From Catellatospora tritici (GTDB taxonomy: Bacteria; Actinomycetota; Actinomycetes; Mycobacteriales; Micromonosporaceae): a DNA stretch of 64,000 nucleotides. The stretch spans positions 248,001 to 312,000 of the forward strand of contig NZ_JAHRCY010000001.1 of NCBI RefSeq assembly GCF_019083965.1, in the 5' to 3' direction. Under the pieces are notes generated by a model that made no database searches, was not told the origin of the DNA, and saw only the letters and a list, made by a program, of their open reading frames with translations. This document shows, one piece after another, positions 35,597 through 48,135 of this stretch; position 1 is the stretch's first letter, and the number at the start of each line of letters is the position of its first letter. The position numbers and the translations under genes are program-made.

Positions 35597-37072
35597 TCAG
35601 AGGGCGGGCGGCGTGAAGGTCCCCACCACCGACTCCACCGCGGCGGCGATCCGGTACATCCGGTCGTCGGCCATCGTCGGGGCCATGACCTGCAGTCCGA
35701 CCGGCAAACCCTCGGACAGGCCGATCGGCACGGAGATCGCGGGTCCCCCGTACAGGTTCGTCGGAATGGTGTACAGGTCCGCCAGGTACATCTGGTACGG
35801 GTCCGACGTACGCGAACCCAGCTCGAACGCGGTGAACGGGGTGGTCGCCGACACCAGCACGTCCACCTGCTCGAAGGCGGCGGTGAAGTCGCGCGAGATC
35901 AGCGTGCGCACCTTCTGCGCCTGCCCGTAGTAGGCGTCGTAGTAGCCGCTGGACAGCGCGTACGTGCCGATGATGATGCGGCGCTTGACCTCGTCGCCGA
36001 AGCCCGCCTCGCGGGTCAGCGACATGACCTCCTCCAGCGACCGGTTGCCGTCGTCGCCGACGCGCAGGCCGAAGCGCACGCTGTCGAAGCGGGCCAGGTT
36101 GGACGAGCACTCGCTCGGCGCGATCAGGTAGTAGGCGGGCAGCGCGTACTCGAAGTGGGGGCACGAGACTTCGACGATCTCAGCCCCCAGTTTGGTCAAG
36201 GTCTCCACCGCGTCACGGAAGTTCGCGGTCACACCCGGCTCGACCCCCTCGGTGCCGAACTCCTTGACCACGCCGATCTTCACGCCGGTCAGGTCGCCGG
36301 AGGCGCCCAGCTTCGCGGCGGCCACCACGTTCGGGACCGGCTGCGGGATCGAGGTGGAGTCGCGCGGGTCATACCCGGCGATGACCTCGTGCAGCAGCGC
36401 CGCGTCGAGCACGGTGCGGGCGCACGGGCCGGGGGTGTCCAGCGAGGACGAGAAGGCGACCAGGCCGTAGCGGGAGGTGCCGCCATAGGTCGGCTTGGCG
36501 CCGACGGTGCCGGTGACCGCACCGGGCTGGCGGATCGAGCCGCCGGTGTCGGTGCCGATGGCCAGCGGCGCCTCGTACGCGGCGAGCGCGGCGGCGGAGC
36601 CGCCGCCGGAACCGCCGGGGATGCGGCGCAGGTCCCACGGGTTGAAGGTGGGGCCGTAGGCCGAGTACTCCGTCGACGAGCCCATGGCGAACTCGTCCAT
36701 GTTCGTCTTGCCCAGCATGACCATGCCCGCCTCGCGGATCCGGGTCATGATCGTCGCGTCGTACGGCGGTCGCCAGCCCTCGAGGATCTTCGAGGCGCAG
36801 GTGGTCGGCACGTCCTTGGTCGCGATGACATCCTTGATCGCGATCGGGACACCGGCCAGCGGGCCCAGCTTCTCCCCCGCGGCGCGGCGGCTGTCGACGG
36901 CCCGCGCGGCGGCCAGGGCGCCCTCGGTGTCCACGTGCAGGAACGCGTGCACGCGCCCGTCGACCTCGCCGATGCGGTCCAGGTGGGCGCGGGTGACCTC
37001 CTCGGCGGAGACCTCCCCGGCGGCCAGCTTCTCGCCCAGCGCCACCGCGGACAGCTTGATCAGGTCACTCAT
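35597..37072 (-). CDS. gatA: Asp/Glu-tRNA amidotransferase subunit A
   Basis: 491 residues, amidase-signature enzyme that releases ammonia from glutamine. The Ser-cisSer-Lys triad lies in [14 protein letters not shown] (Lys), [20 protein letters not shown] and [20 protein letters not shown] (Ser residues). ATG 37072 ([16 protein letters not shown]) has AGGAG about 8 bases upstream, and I prefer it to the GTG at 37081 that overlaps gatC. It forms gatC-gatA, with gatB nearby but cut off by another gene. Confidence 0.96.
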   Translation of the reverse strand: MSDLIKLSAVALGEKLAAGEVSAEEVTRAHLDRIGEVDGRVHAFLHVDTEGALAAARAVDSRRAAGEKLGPLAGVPIAIKDVIATKDVPTTCASKILEGWRPPYDATIMTRIREAGMVMLGKTNMDEFAMGSSTEYSAYGPTFNPWDLRRIPGGSGGGSAAALAAYEAPLAIGTDTGGSIRQPGAVTGTVGAKPTYGGTSRYGLVAFSSSLDTPGPCARTVLDAALLHEVIAGYDPRDSTSIPQPVPNVVAAAKLGASGDLTGVKIGVVKEFGTEGVEPGVTANFRDAVETLTKLGAEIVEVSCPHFEYALPAYYLIAPSECSSNLARFDSVRFGLRVGDDGNRSLEEVMSLTREAGFGDEVKRRIIIGTYALSSGYYDAYYGQAQKVRTLISRDFTAAFEQVDVLVSATTPFTAFELGSRTSDPYQMYLADLYTIPTNLYGGPAISVPIGLSEGLPVGLQVMAPTMADDRMYRIAAAVESVVGTFTPPAL

Positions 37073-37077
37073 CGGGG

Positions 37078-37377
37078 TCACTCCTCATCCGCGAGGATCT
37101 GGGGGACACGGAAGCGGTCCTCGGCCGAGTCCGGCGCGCCGGACAGAGCCTCGGCCCGGGTCAGGCCGGGCACGATCACGTCCTCGCGCAGCACGTTCTC
37201 CAGCGGCACCGAGTGCGAGGTGGGCGGGATGTCATCCGCGGCGACCTCGCCGACCCGCGCCACCGACTGCAGAATCACGTCGAGCTGGCCCGCGAAGCGG
37301 TCGAGCTCCTGATCGGTGACGGCGAGCCGCGACAGGCGCGCGAGGTGCGCGACCTCCTCGCGGGAGATGGCGGCCAT
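37078..37377 (-). CDS. gatC: Asp/Glu-tRNA amidotransferase subunit C
   Basis: 99 residues: [20 protein letters not shown] at the N terminus, then [20 protein letters not shown] and the C-terminal [11 protein letters not shown] tail characteristic of GatC, which stabilises GatA on GatB. Start ATG 37377 with AGGGGG close upstream. It precedes gatA with overlapping stop and start regions. Confidence 0.95.
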   Translation of the reverse strand: MAAISREEVAHLARLSRLAVTDQELDRFAGQLDVILQSVARVGEVAADDIPPTSHSVPLENVLREDVIVPGLTRAEALSGAPDSAEDRFRVPQILADEE

Positions 37378-37498
37378 GACTGCCCCCTAGACGTAACGTG
37401 GACTCGGTCGGAGCGCACGATGACACAGCCCGCACGCCCGTAGCGAGTCTATTTGTCGGGCTCGGGGCGGCCGCAGGCGCCCTGTGCCCAGGGTCGCG

Positions 37499-39586
37499 CT
37501 ACACCTGGGACCAGGTACGGGTGGCCGGGGGCGCCGGGAGGCGGGCCGGGGCGGGCATGGTGGTGCGGGCCAGCCAGTCGGCCAGTTCATCCGGGGGCAG
37601 CGGGCGGGCGAAGAACCAGCCCTGACCGACCTCGCAGCCCGCGGCGTGCAGCAGCCGCCAGGCCCGGTCGTCCTCGACCCCCTCGGCGACCACCCGCAGC
37701 CCGAGCGCCCCGGCCAGCTCGATGATCGACCGAACGATCACCAGGTCGTCCCCGTCGTCGGCCATGGCCAGCACGAACGACCGGTCGATCTTCACCTCGG
37801 ACAGCGGCAGCCGCCGCAGGTGCTGCAGCGACGAGTAGCCGGTGCCGAAGTCATCCAGCGCGATGCCCACGCCGAGCAACTGCAGCCGGGTCAGGGTGGC
37901 CAGCACCCGGTGCGGGTCGGCCATCAGCGCGCTCTCGGTGATCTCCAACTGCAGCTGCTCCGGCTGCACGTCGTACCGGCCGAGCAGGTCTTCGATCTGG
38001 TCCACGATGGCGCCGGTGTGCAGGTCGCGCACGCTGACGTTGACCGCCATCCGCAGGTGCAGGCCCGAGGCCGACCACTTGGCCAGCTGGATCACGGCCT
38101 CCTCGACCACCCACCGGGTGAGCAGCCGCATCACCGAGCTGGGCTCGGCCACGCGGATCAGCTCGTCGGGGCTGACCGGCCCGCGCGTCGGGTGCTGCCA
38201 GCGCAGCAGCGCCTCGACGCCGATCACGTCGCCGGTCGAGATCTCCACCTGGGGCTGGTAGAACAGCCGCAGGCCGCCCCGGTCGGGCTTGCCGAGCATG
38301 GTGCGCAGGTCGCCGAGCAGGCTGAGCCGCTGCGGGGTGTTGTGGTCGGTGTCGGGGCTGTATACGGCGGTGCCGTCGCCGCCGTTCTTGGCCGCGTACA
38401 TGGCGACCTCGGCGTGGCGCATCAGGGTGGCGAAGTTGGTGCCGTGGTCGGGGTACAGCGCGATGCCGATCGAGCCGCCGACGTCCAGCGGCAGGCCGTC
38501 GAGCACCACCGGCGCCGACAGCGCCTGCTCGACCCGCTCGGCCAGCTCGCGGGCCTCGTCGGCGCCGGTGAGCCGCTTGGCGACCAGCGCGAACTCGTCG
38601 CCGCCCAGCCGGGCGACCAGGTCGCCGTCGCGGGCCGCCTCGGCGAGCCGGTCACCGACGGCGATGAGCAGCCGGTCGCCGACCTCGTGCCCGAGCGCGT
38701 CGTTGACGTGCTTGAACCGGTCCACGTCGAGCAGCAGCAGGCCGAACCGGCTGCGCGGGTCGCCCTGCACCGAACGCTGGGCGTGCCCGGCCACGGCCGC
38801 GGAGACCTCGGCCATCAGCGCCTTGCGGTTGGCCAGGCCGGTGAGGGTGTCCAGGTTGGCCAGATGCCGCTGCTCGGCCGTGATGATCGACAGGCGGCGT
38901 ACCGCGAGCAGCGGGAGGATCAGGGCGAGCACGAGTTCCGGGTGCAGCCGGGCCAGAAAGGCGATCACCGGGCCGAGCATGAGCAGCGCGCCCGTGCTCA
39001 GCGCCTCGTTGCCCAGCGGGCCCATGATGATCGGCAGCAGCGCGCCGCCGTCGCGCAGCCACAGCGCCACCGCGGTGGTCAGGTATTTGGCGGTGAACCA
39101 CGCGATCGCGGCGCCGACCGCCGCGGACAGGCCGACGTCACCGGTGACCCCGCCGAGCAGGCGCAGCACGCCGTACGCCACGCCGAAGGCCAGGGCGTAC
39201 TGCCCGAGGTTGAACACGGCCCGCCACAGCGCGTGGCGCAGCCGCAGCGAGGCGACCGCGACGGCGAGGCTCTGCACCAGCACCGCCGCGGCCAGCCCGT
39301 AGTCGATCATGATGGCGAAGGTGAAGCAGATCGACGGGTAGATCGCCGAGGTGTTCCACCGCCCCGGCAGCGTGACCGGCAGTGCGTCACCCGCCAACGC
39401 CAGCGCCGCCATCAGCCAGAAGCCGAACGTCGCGTGCCGCAGCACGTCTGGCACGGTGGCCAGGTCCCGCAGCGCGAAGGCCGCGGCGGCGACGGTGACG
39501 GCCAGCACGTACAGGCCGAAGGTCCGCCGCCGCTCCGCCGGGATGCGGTTGCGGTGCGTCTGCTGCGCAAGGGGCGTGGCCGCCAT
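37499..39586 (-). CDS. Second membrane GGDEF-EAL protein
   Basis: 695 residues. N-terminal membrane part with about six hydrophobic segments (LYVLAVTVAAAAFALRDLA through ALILPLLAVRRL), GGDEF domain with intact RLGGDEFALV (about 330) and EAL domain with VEALLRW (about 457), LEITESALMADPHR and ALDDFGTGYSSLQHLRRLPL, VVAEGVEDDRA. Both active-site signatures are intact. It differs from the first GGDEF-EAL gene in its membrane region, so the two probably sense different inputs. ATG 39586 follows GGGAAGG. Confidence 0.9.
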   Translation of the reverse strand: MAATPLAQQTHRNRIPAERRRTFGLYVLAVTVAAAAFALRDLATVPDVLRHATFGFWLMAALALAGDALPVTLPGRWNTSAIYPSICFTFAIMIDYGLAAAVLVQSLAVAVASLRLRHALWRAVFNLGQYALAFGVAYGVLRLLGGVTGDVGLSAAVGAAIAWFTAKYLTTAVALWLRDGGALLPIIMGPLGNEALSTGALLMLGPVIAFLARLHPELVLALILPLLAVRRLSIITAEQRHLANLDTLTGLANRKALMAEVSAAVAGHAQRSVQGDPRSRFGLLLLDVDRFKHVNDALGHEVGDRLLIAVGDRLAEAARDGDLVARLGGDEFALVAKRLTGADEARELAERVEQALSAPVVLDGLPLDVGGSIGIALYPDHGTNFATLMRHAEVAMYAAKNGGDGTAVYSPDTDHNTPQRLSLLGDLRTMLGKPDRGGLRLFYQPQVEISTGDVIGVEALLRWQHPTRGPVSPDELIRVAEPSSVMRLLTRWVVEEAVIQLAKWSASGLHLRMAVNVSVRDLHTGAIVDQIEDLLGRYDVQPEQLQLEITESALMADPHRVLATLTRLQLLGVGIALDDFGTGYSSLQHLRRLPLSEVKIDRSFVLAMADDGDDLVIVRSIIELAGALGLRVVAEGVEDDRAWRLLHAAGCEVGQGWFFARPLPPDELADWLARTTMPAPARLPAPPATRTWSQV

Positions 39587-39778
39587 GGACACCTTCCCGA
39601 CGGGATCTGCGCCGAACCACCGCACCGTCGGCGCGGCGGGTCACTTCACTCTAAGCCCGAAAACGCCCTGAACCACGCTCCGCGTTCGCGTGTGACGAAG
39701 ATGTGATTGTTTGACCCATTCGGGATTCACGCAGCGTGGATACGCTACAACCTTGCGTATATGTAAAGACGTGGTTGC

Positions 39779-40720
39779 CTACTGCAGCACCACCCGGATG
39801 GCGGTGTTGCGGTAACCCGCCCGCACGAACGCCGCCGCCATCGGCCGGTTGCCCAGGTCGGTGTCGGCGCCGACGGCGTCCGCGCCGTGCTCCACCAGCA
39901 GCGCCGTGGTCTCGGCGAGGAGATCGTCGACATACCCCTTGCCACGCTGCTCCGGCAGGACCGCGATGTACCCGACCACAGCCCGGGTGTGGTTGCGCGC
40001 GGGCACGATCAGCCCCACCGGCTCGCCGTGCGGCGTCCGCGCCACCCGCCACCACTCGCGCGGCGACGGGAACTCGACCAGGTCCGCCACCATGATCCGG
40101 GCAGCCTCGGCCGCACCGTGCCGGGCCACGTCCCGGCGGGTGTACCCGTCCAGCGAGCCGTCGATGACCGCCAGGCAGATACCGGTCGCCTCGGTGTCGT
40201 CCACCGGCTCGAAGACCAGCCGGTCCGAACGCCTCGGGGCCGGGTCGCCGTCCGCGCTCCAGGTGTAGTTGAACCGCTCGATGAACGGCTCGTACCCGGC
40301 CAGCGCCGCCGCCTCCAGCCGATCGTGCGCCGCCCCCGCCACCACCGGGTCCTCGCGCCAGTTCGGGGGCAGGAACAGGTGATACTCGGGGCGACCGCCG
40401 TCGGGCGCGGACAGCTCGGCCAGCGCCGCGCGCAGCATCCGAGCCCCGATCTCGACCCGGTCCGGCTCGTGGCCCGGCTCCAGCCAGTCCAGGCTGTACG
40501 GGTGCGTCTCCTCGGGCACGCCCCAGAACGCGCACCGGGCCACCACCGCACCGTCGCGCAGCGCCACCCACGTCCACTCCGGACGGTACTGGTTGGCCTC
40601 CGCCAGCTCCGCGTACGACCGGCGGGACTCCATGCCCACGCCGGGCACGGGCGCGTGCGGATAGGACAGGAAAAGGTCCGTCTCACCGGCGCGCAGCGGA
40701 CGAATCTCCAGGTCGCTCAT
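39779..40720 (-). CDS. Tandem GNAT-family N-acetyltransferase
   Basis: 313 residues with two GNAT-like halves: an N-terminal one (LRAGETDLFLSYPHAP, WTWVALRDGAVVARCAFWG) and a C-terminal one with GYIAVLPEQRGKGYVDDLLA, AETTALLVEHGADAVGADTD. Such two-domain enzymes include some antibiotic- or amine-acetylating proteins. Substrate unknown. ATG 40720 overlaps the upstream gene's stop by ATGA, and GGGGAGA precedes it; the pair is therefore co-translated and lies downstream of ligA's operon. Confidence 0.8.
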   Translation of the reverse strand: MSDLEIRPLRAGETDLFLSYPHAPVPGVGMESRRSYAELAEANQYRPEWTWVALRDGAVVARCAFWGVPEETHPYSLDWLEPGHEPDRVEIGARMLRAALAELSAPDGGRPEYHLFLPPNWREDPVVAGAAHDRLEAAALAGYEPFIERFNYTWSADGDPAPRRSDRLVFEPVDDTEATGICLAVIDGSLDGYTRRDVARHGAAEAARIMVADLVEFPSPREWWRVARTPHGEPVGLIVPARNHTRAVVGYIAVLPEQRGKGYVDDLLAETTALLVEHGADAVGADTDLGNRPMAAAFVRAGYRNTAIRVVLQ

Positions 40721-41772
40721 GTGTTCTCCCCGTGGTCGGAGGTTCCGGACAGCCCCGAGCGCAGGGCCGTCCACTGGTCCAGAGGCGCGGCGTCGGGCGC
40801 CAGCATGGCGGCGAGCCTGGTCAGCACGCGGGTCAGTCGGGCGTCGGCCCGCTGCGCCGGCGTGCGGTCGCGCCAGTTCGCGGGCAGGGCGGCCGCCCGC
40901 GCGGGCGTCAGCGGCAGCGCGTCCAGGCAGCCGCGGGCGGCGTCGGCCACCACTGCCGGGTCGAGCACCTGCTCATCGAAGTGCTGGTCGACGATGTCAG
41001 CGGTCAACCGGGCCCGCCGGCACGCGGCGTCCGGCGGTGCGAACACGCCGCGCTCATCAGCGCGGTCCAGCAGCCAGGAGGTCAGGTCGGCGGCGGCTGC
41101 GGCCGGCAGTGCGCCCGAGCGCCAGGCGGACTCGGCACCCCACAGCCGCAGGTCCCACCAGTCCGGGCCGTCCTCGGCGCGCCGGTTCAGCCAGCAGCGG
41201 CGGCCCGCGTCGTTGGCGACGGCCAGCGCCTTGGTCGACCGGCGCAGCGCCCGCCACGCCTCTTCGGGCATCGGGCCGGGCCCGGCACCGGCCAGGCGGT
41301 GCCCCGGAACGTAGATCTTGGCAATGGTGCCGACCGGCACCGACAGCACATGCTCCTGCGGCTCGCGCATCACCGAGAGGCTGACACCGGTAACGGGCGC
41401 CACGATCTCGTCGTAGCCGTCGTCGTAGGTCCGCTCGACCGCCACCAGGTCGACGTCGAGGTTTCGCGCCGCGGCCGCGATCGCGGCGTACGCCGGCGGG
41501 GCCGTGTCCGGCGGGAGGTCGAGTCGGTGCGCTTGCACCATGAACCCGGTCCCCCGCCACGGCGCCCGCTGGGACGCGCGCTGCCAGTACGCCTCCACCA
41601 GCCCGTAGTCGCGCAGCAGCTGGTGGTCGTCCTCGTTCTCGCCCGGATCGTCGCCGAACCGCGCCGCCAGCGCAGCCGCGACCTGGTCGAACTCGTCGTC
41701 GGCGGCGACTCCGGCGATGCAGCCGGTGCCCAGGATGTCGACGTACCAGTCGATCGGGGGTGAAAGGGTCAT
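40717..41772 (-). CDS. Hypothetical protein, 351 residues
   Basis: No recognised domain. An N-terminal part (SPPIDWYVDILGTGCIAGVA) is followed by a region with VAPVTGVSLSVMREPQEHVL and a C-terminal alpha-helical part (RADARLTRVLTRLAAMLAPD). No signal peptide or membrane helix. It starts 24 bases after ligA and its stop overlaps the GNAT start, so ligA, this gene and the GNAT form one transcription unit. Confidence 0.65.
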   Translation of the reverse strand: MTLSPPIDWYVDILGTGCIAGVAADDEFDQVAAALAARFGDDPGENEDDHQLLRDYGLVEAYWQRASQRAPWRGTGFMVQAHRLDLPPDTAPPAYAAIAAAARNLDVDLVAVERTYDDGYDEIVAPVTGVSLSVMREPQEHVLSVPVGTIAKIYVPGHRLAGAGPGPMPEEAWRALRRSTKALAVANDAGRRCWLNRRAEDGPDWWDLRLWGAESAWRSGALPAAAAADLTSWLLDRADERGVFAPPDAACRRARLTADIVDQHFDEQVLDPAVVADAARGCLDALPLTPARAAALPANWRDRTPAQRADARLTRVLTRLAAMLAPDAAPLDQWTALRSGLSGTSDHGENT

Positions 41773-41796
41773 CGCGGATGACCCTAGATCATCCGT

Positions 41797-44945
<3,149 letters not shown>

Positions 44946-45041
44946 GCGGGCATCCTTCCACCCATCCGCAACTCACGCCTCCCCTATCGGGGACCGCCCC
45001 GCTCTGGTGCGCGAGCGAGGCGGTCGTCGGGGCGCGCCGGT

Positions 45042-45740
45042 TCAGCCCCGGCTGCCGTAGAGGTCGCGCAGGTCGCCGGAGAGAGCGGCCTTGACGTTGC
45101 GGCTGGTGTCGTCGCCGAGCACCTCCGGCTCGCCCGCCTCCACGGCGTCGAGCACCTGGGCGGCCAGCTTGTCCGGGGAGGTCTTCGGGCCGTCGATGTG
45201 CGCGGCCATCTCGGTGTCGAGGTAACCGACGTGGACCCCGACCACGTGCGTACCCTGCCCGGCCAGCTCCTGGCGCTGCGCGTTGGTGGCCGCCCAGGCG
45301 GCTGCCTTGGCCGCGGAGTAGCCGCCGGTCGACGGCAGCGCCAGCCAGGACAGCACGGACAGCACGTTGACCACCGCACCGCCGCCGTTGGCGGCCAGGA
45401 CGGGCGCGAAGGCGCGGGTCACGCGTACCGGACCGAAGAAGTTGGTCTCCAGCTCCCGCCGCAGGTCGTTCTCGTCGCCCAGAACGCTGGCCCCGGTGGC
45501 GATGCCCGCGTTGTTGACGACCAGGTCGACGTCGGCGGCGGCACGGGCGGCCGCGGCGACCGACGCGGGCTCGGTGATGTCGAGCTCCAGCGGGGTGACC
45601 CGCGGGTCGGTGATGGTGCTGACGTCGCGGGCTGTCGCGTACACCTTCGTGGCGCCGCGGGCCAGCAGTTCCTCGACGAACGCCTTGCCGAGCCCGCGGT
45701 TGGCTCCGGTGACGAGTGCGGTCGCGCCTTCGATCCTCAT
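45042..45740 (-). CDS. SDR-family oxidoreductase
   Basis: 232 residues, Rossmann fold with ALVTGANRGLGKAFVEELLA, DLVVNNAGIATG, LSVLSWLALPSTGGYSAAKA (catalytic Ser and YxxxK) and VHVGYLDTEM. Typical short-chain dehydrogenase, substrate unknown. ATG 45740 has GGAGG upstream. Divergent from the HxlR regulator with two near-palindromic sites between them, so it is probably that regulator's target. Confidence 0.9.
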   Translation of the reverse strand: MRIEGATALVTGANRGLGKAFVEELLARGATKVYATARDVSTITDPRVTPLELDITEPASVAAAARAAADVDLVVNNAGIATGASVLGDENDLRRELETNFFGPVRVTRAFAPVLAANGGGAVVNVLSVLSWLALPSTGGYSAAKAAAWAATNAQRQELAGQGTHVVGVHVGYLDTEMAAHIDGPKTSPDKLAAQVLDAVEAGEPEVLGDDTSRNVKAALSGDLRDLYGSRG

Positions 45741-45781
45741 GTCTGCCTCCTGGGTGTGTTCCCTACGCCCCGGAGCAACGC

Positions 45782-45796
45782 TATACGAAACGTATA
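45782..45796. promoter_or_regulatory. HxlR-type operator candidate, site 1
   Basis: Perfect palindrome TATACG-AAA-CGTATA, 42 bases before the SDR start and 61 bases before the HxlR start. Typical length and symmetry of HxlR/MarR-fold sites. Confidence 0.5.
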
Positions 45797-45809
45797 CCTT
45801 CCGCCGTGA

Positions 45810-45824
45810 GATACGAGTCATATA
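45810..45824. promoter_or_regulatory. HxlR-type operator candidate, site 2
   Basis: GATACGAGTCATATA, matching site 1 at 11 of 15 positions, 28 bases away (about 2.7 helical turns). A third TACCCGAAAGGTA palindrome at 45833-45845 overlaps the likely -10 of the regulator gene. Confidence 0.35.
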
Positions 45825-45843
45825 GCGGCAGCTACCCGAAAGG

Positions 45844-45849
45844 TATGCT
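45844..45849 (+). promoter_or_regulatory. -10-like TATGCT of HxlR gene
   Basis: TATGCT ends 7 bases before ATG 45857; it overlaps the TACCCGAAAGGTA palindrome, so the regulator may repress its own gene. Confidence 0.4.
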
Positions 45850-45856
45850 GGCTGCC

Positions 45857-46525
45857 ATGGCGAAGCGTCTCTACGGGCAGCTCTGCCCGGTCGCGCGCTC
45901 GCTCGACGTGCTCGGCGAGCGGTGGACTCTCCTCATCGTGCGCGAGCTGCTGCTCGGTCCGCGGCGATTCAAGGAACTGCTGTCGGTGCTGCCCGCGATG
46001 GGCACCAACCGGCTGTCGGAGCGGCTGCAGTCGCTGGAGCAGGCCGGAGTGGTCGTCCGGCGGCCGGTGGCGGGCGCGGCCGAACTGCGGGCGTACGAGC
46101 TGACGCCCGTCGGCGAGGCCCTGCGCCCGATCCTGATGCAGCTCGCCACCTGGGGCAGCACTCTGCCGATCGACGCCGACACCGACCTCGACTCCGCCCG
46201 CGCCGACCTGATCGCCCTCTACCTGGCCGAGACCCGCCCTGCCGAGCCGGTCGGCGAGCCCGGCACCTGGCAGTTCCACGTCGGTGAGCAGACGTTCCAC
46301 CTCCATGCCGAGGGCACCGAGGTACGGGTGCGTTCCGGCCCCGCCGTGGCGGGCGCCGACGTCGTCGAGACGGACCTCGGCACGTTCCAGGCGCTGGTCA
46401 CCGGCGAACTCGCCCCGGCTCGGGCGCTGGAACAGCAGCTGGTTCGCGGCGACGGCGACCCGGCCGCACTGGAGCGCGTGTTCGCGCTGCTGCGTCGGTC
46501 CGCCGAGGTGAACCGCACGTCCTAG
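45857..46525 (+). CDS. HxlR-family regulator with SCP2-like tail
   Basis: 222 residues. N-terminal winged helix of the HxlR family (RSLDVLGERWTLLIVREL, LLGPRRFKELLSVLPAMGTN, YELTPVGEALRPILMQLATW) and a C-terminal part (WQFHVGEQTFHLHAEGTEVR) resembling the SCP2-like domain found in some regulators of this group. The likely inducer is a small hydrophobic molecule, by analogy only. Probable leaderless start at ATG 45857, seven bases after TATGCT. Divergent from the SDR gene it probably controls. Confidence 0.88.
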   Translation: MAKRLYGQLCPVARSLDVLGERWTLLIVRELLLGPRRFKELLSVLPAMGTNRLSERLQSLEQAGVVVRRPVAGAAELRAYELTPVGEALRPILMQLATWGSTLPIDADTDLDSARADLIALYLAETRPAEPVGEPGTWQFHVGEQTFHLHAEGTEVRVRSGPAVAGADVVETDLGTFQALVTGELAPARALEQQLVRGDGDPAALERVFALLRRSAEVNRTS

Positions 46526-46596
46526 CCGCGGCCAGTGTGTCGGCACGGATTGCGTCCGCTTCGTACGCTGGCGGGCCGACAAGCGGAGGTTCGGCC

Positions 46597-47085
46597 ATGG
46601 GGAATGTCGGCATGAAGCGATACCGGACAGCGCCAGCCGGCGCGATCGCCCTGATCATGCTGGGCCTGCTCGCAGGCTGCACTCCGCTCAGGGAAAGATC
46701 AGTAATGGGTCTGACCAAGCGCGACGGAACCGTCGTCATCGCGCTGAACAGGTGTGGATATCTGACCGTCAGCACGATCGCCATCGAGACCGGCGACGGC
46801 GACGCCTGGCGAATCGACCGCGGTGAGGCGCACGCGGTCAACGACGTCATCGCCTTCGAGGTGCCTGACGGCTGGCAGAACACCGATGACGACTTCACCG
46901 CCCTGGGGGCGGGGGTGGACTATCGCCTCACGGGCCGGGCCGCGGGAGACCCGGCATCCGCCATCGTCTTCACCAGCACGTCGCTGGACCGGCTCGGCCC
47001 GGACGAGGTACTGGTTGCCGGTCAGCGCGGAAAGCCGAAGGTCGTGAACCTCACCGCGTTCCAGTCCGCCCAGTGCGTGCTCTGA
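46597..47085 (+). CDS. Hypothetical lipoprotein
   Basis: 162 residues. Signal peptide with lipobox LLAGC (Cys near residue 28), then a beta-rich extracellular domain with no family I recognise. Start ATG 46597 has GGAGG 8 bases upstream. A TACGCT element near 46563 may be its -10, leaving a short leader. Convergent with the MetE-like gene. Confidence 0.7.
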   Translation: MGNVGMKRYRTAPAGAIALIMLGLLAGCTPLRERSVMGLTKRDGTVVIALNRCGYLTVSTIAIETGDGDAWRIDRGEAHAVNDVIAFEVPDGWQNTDDDFTALGAGVDYRLTGRAAGDPASAIVFTSTSLDRLGPDEVLVAGQRGKPKVVNLTAFQSAQCVL

Positions 47086-47115
47086 CCCGCGTGCCCGGAC
47101 ACGGCAGCCGACCCG

Positions 47116-48135
47116 CTACTGCTCGGTGAGCCTGCGGGCCGCCTCGTGGCACGCCTTCAGCACCGCCTGGGCGTACGCCGGGGTCGCTCCCGCCAGGCCG
47201 CAGGCCGGGGTGACCACGACGCTGGAGGCGAGCTGCTCCTCGGCGAAGCCCAGGTCGCGCCACAGCCGCCGCAGCCGCTCGGCCAGCGCGGCCGCGTCGG
47301 GGCGACGCCCGTTCGCCGGGACGGTGGTGCGGGCGACGCCCGCGAACAGGCCCAGCCCGGCGTCGATCGCCTCGCCGAGCGAGTCCAGTCGCGCTCTGTC
47401 GGTGCCGAGCAGGTCCAGGTCGATGGCGAGCGCGGCGGCACCGGCCTCGCGCAGCAGGTCCAGCGGCGCGTCCGGGGCGCAGCAGTGCACGACTACGGGC
47501 GCGCCTACCGCGGCGACCACCGAGGCGATCGTCTCGCGGATCACCGGGCGCGGCACAGACCGGTACGTGTGCAGCGTGCTCGCGGTGCGCACCCGCCCGG
47601 CCAGCACGGCGGGCAGCGACGGCTCGTCCAGCTGGAGCAGCACCGTGGCCCCCGGCACGCGTCGCCGTACATCCGCGACGTGCGCCTTCAGCCCCTCGGC
47701 CAACGACTCCGCGAGGTCGCGGGCCGCGCCGTGGTCGGAGACCATCGCCTCACCGAGCGGCAGCTCGATCGAGGAGGCCAGCGTCCACGGCCCGGCCGCC
47801 TGGATCTTGAGCGTGCCCGTGTAGCCGTCGGCCTGCTCGGTAAGCTGGTCGAGGTCGCGCTCCAGGAAGTCGTACGCCTGGCGCATCTCCCGCCCGGCGC
47901 TGGCGGCGACCCGCCACCGCCCGGTGTACAGCTCGATCGGCAGGTCCACCAGGAACGTCGCGCCGCGCCCGATCATGTCGGCACCGGGCCCGCGCGCGGG
48001 CAGTTCCGGCAGGTACGGCAGGTCGGGCAGCTCACCGAGGGTGAACTTGACCGCCTCGGCGACGTCCGTGCCCGGCAGCGATCCGATCCCGGTCGCCGAC
48101 CCGGCGGGCCACAAGGGCCGGTCGCCCTCGCTCAT
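47116..48135 (-). CDS. MetE C-terminal-domain-like protein
   Basis: 339 residues, about the size of the catalytic half of cobalamin-independent methionine synthase. [20 protein letters not shown] opens the barrel, and the zinc-site-like residues are in [11 protein letters not shown] and [14 protein letters not shown]. The N-terminal folate-binding half of full MetE is missing, as in the short 'core' type related to M. tuberculosis Rv3015c, whose substrate is not certain. Its ATG 48135 overlaps the mnmA stop (ATGA), so it is co-translated with mnmA. Confidence 0.75.
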   Translation of the reverse strand: MSEGDRPLWPAGSATGIGSLPGTDVAEAVKFTLGELPDLPYLPELPARGPGADMIGRGATFLVDLPIELYTGRWRVAASAGREMRQAYDFLERDLDQLTEQADGYTGTLKIQAAGPWTLASSIELPLGEAMVSDHGAARDLAESLAEGLKAHVADVRRRVPGATVLLQLDEPSLPAVLAGRVRTASTLHTYRSVPRPVIRETIASVVAAVGAPVVVHCCAPDAPLDLLREAGAAALAIDLDLLGTDRARLDSLGEAIDAGLGLFAGVARTTVPANGRRPDAAALAERLRRLWRDLGFAEEQLASSVVVTPACGLAGATPAYAQAVLKACHEAARRLTEQ

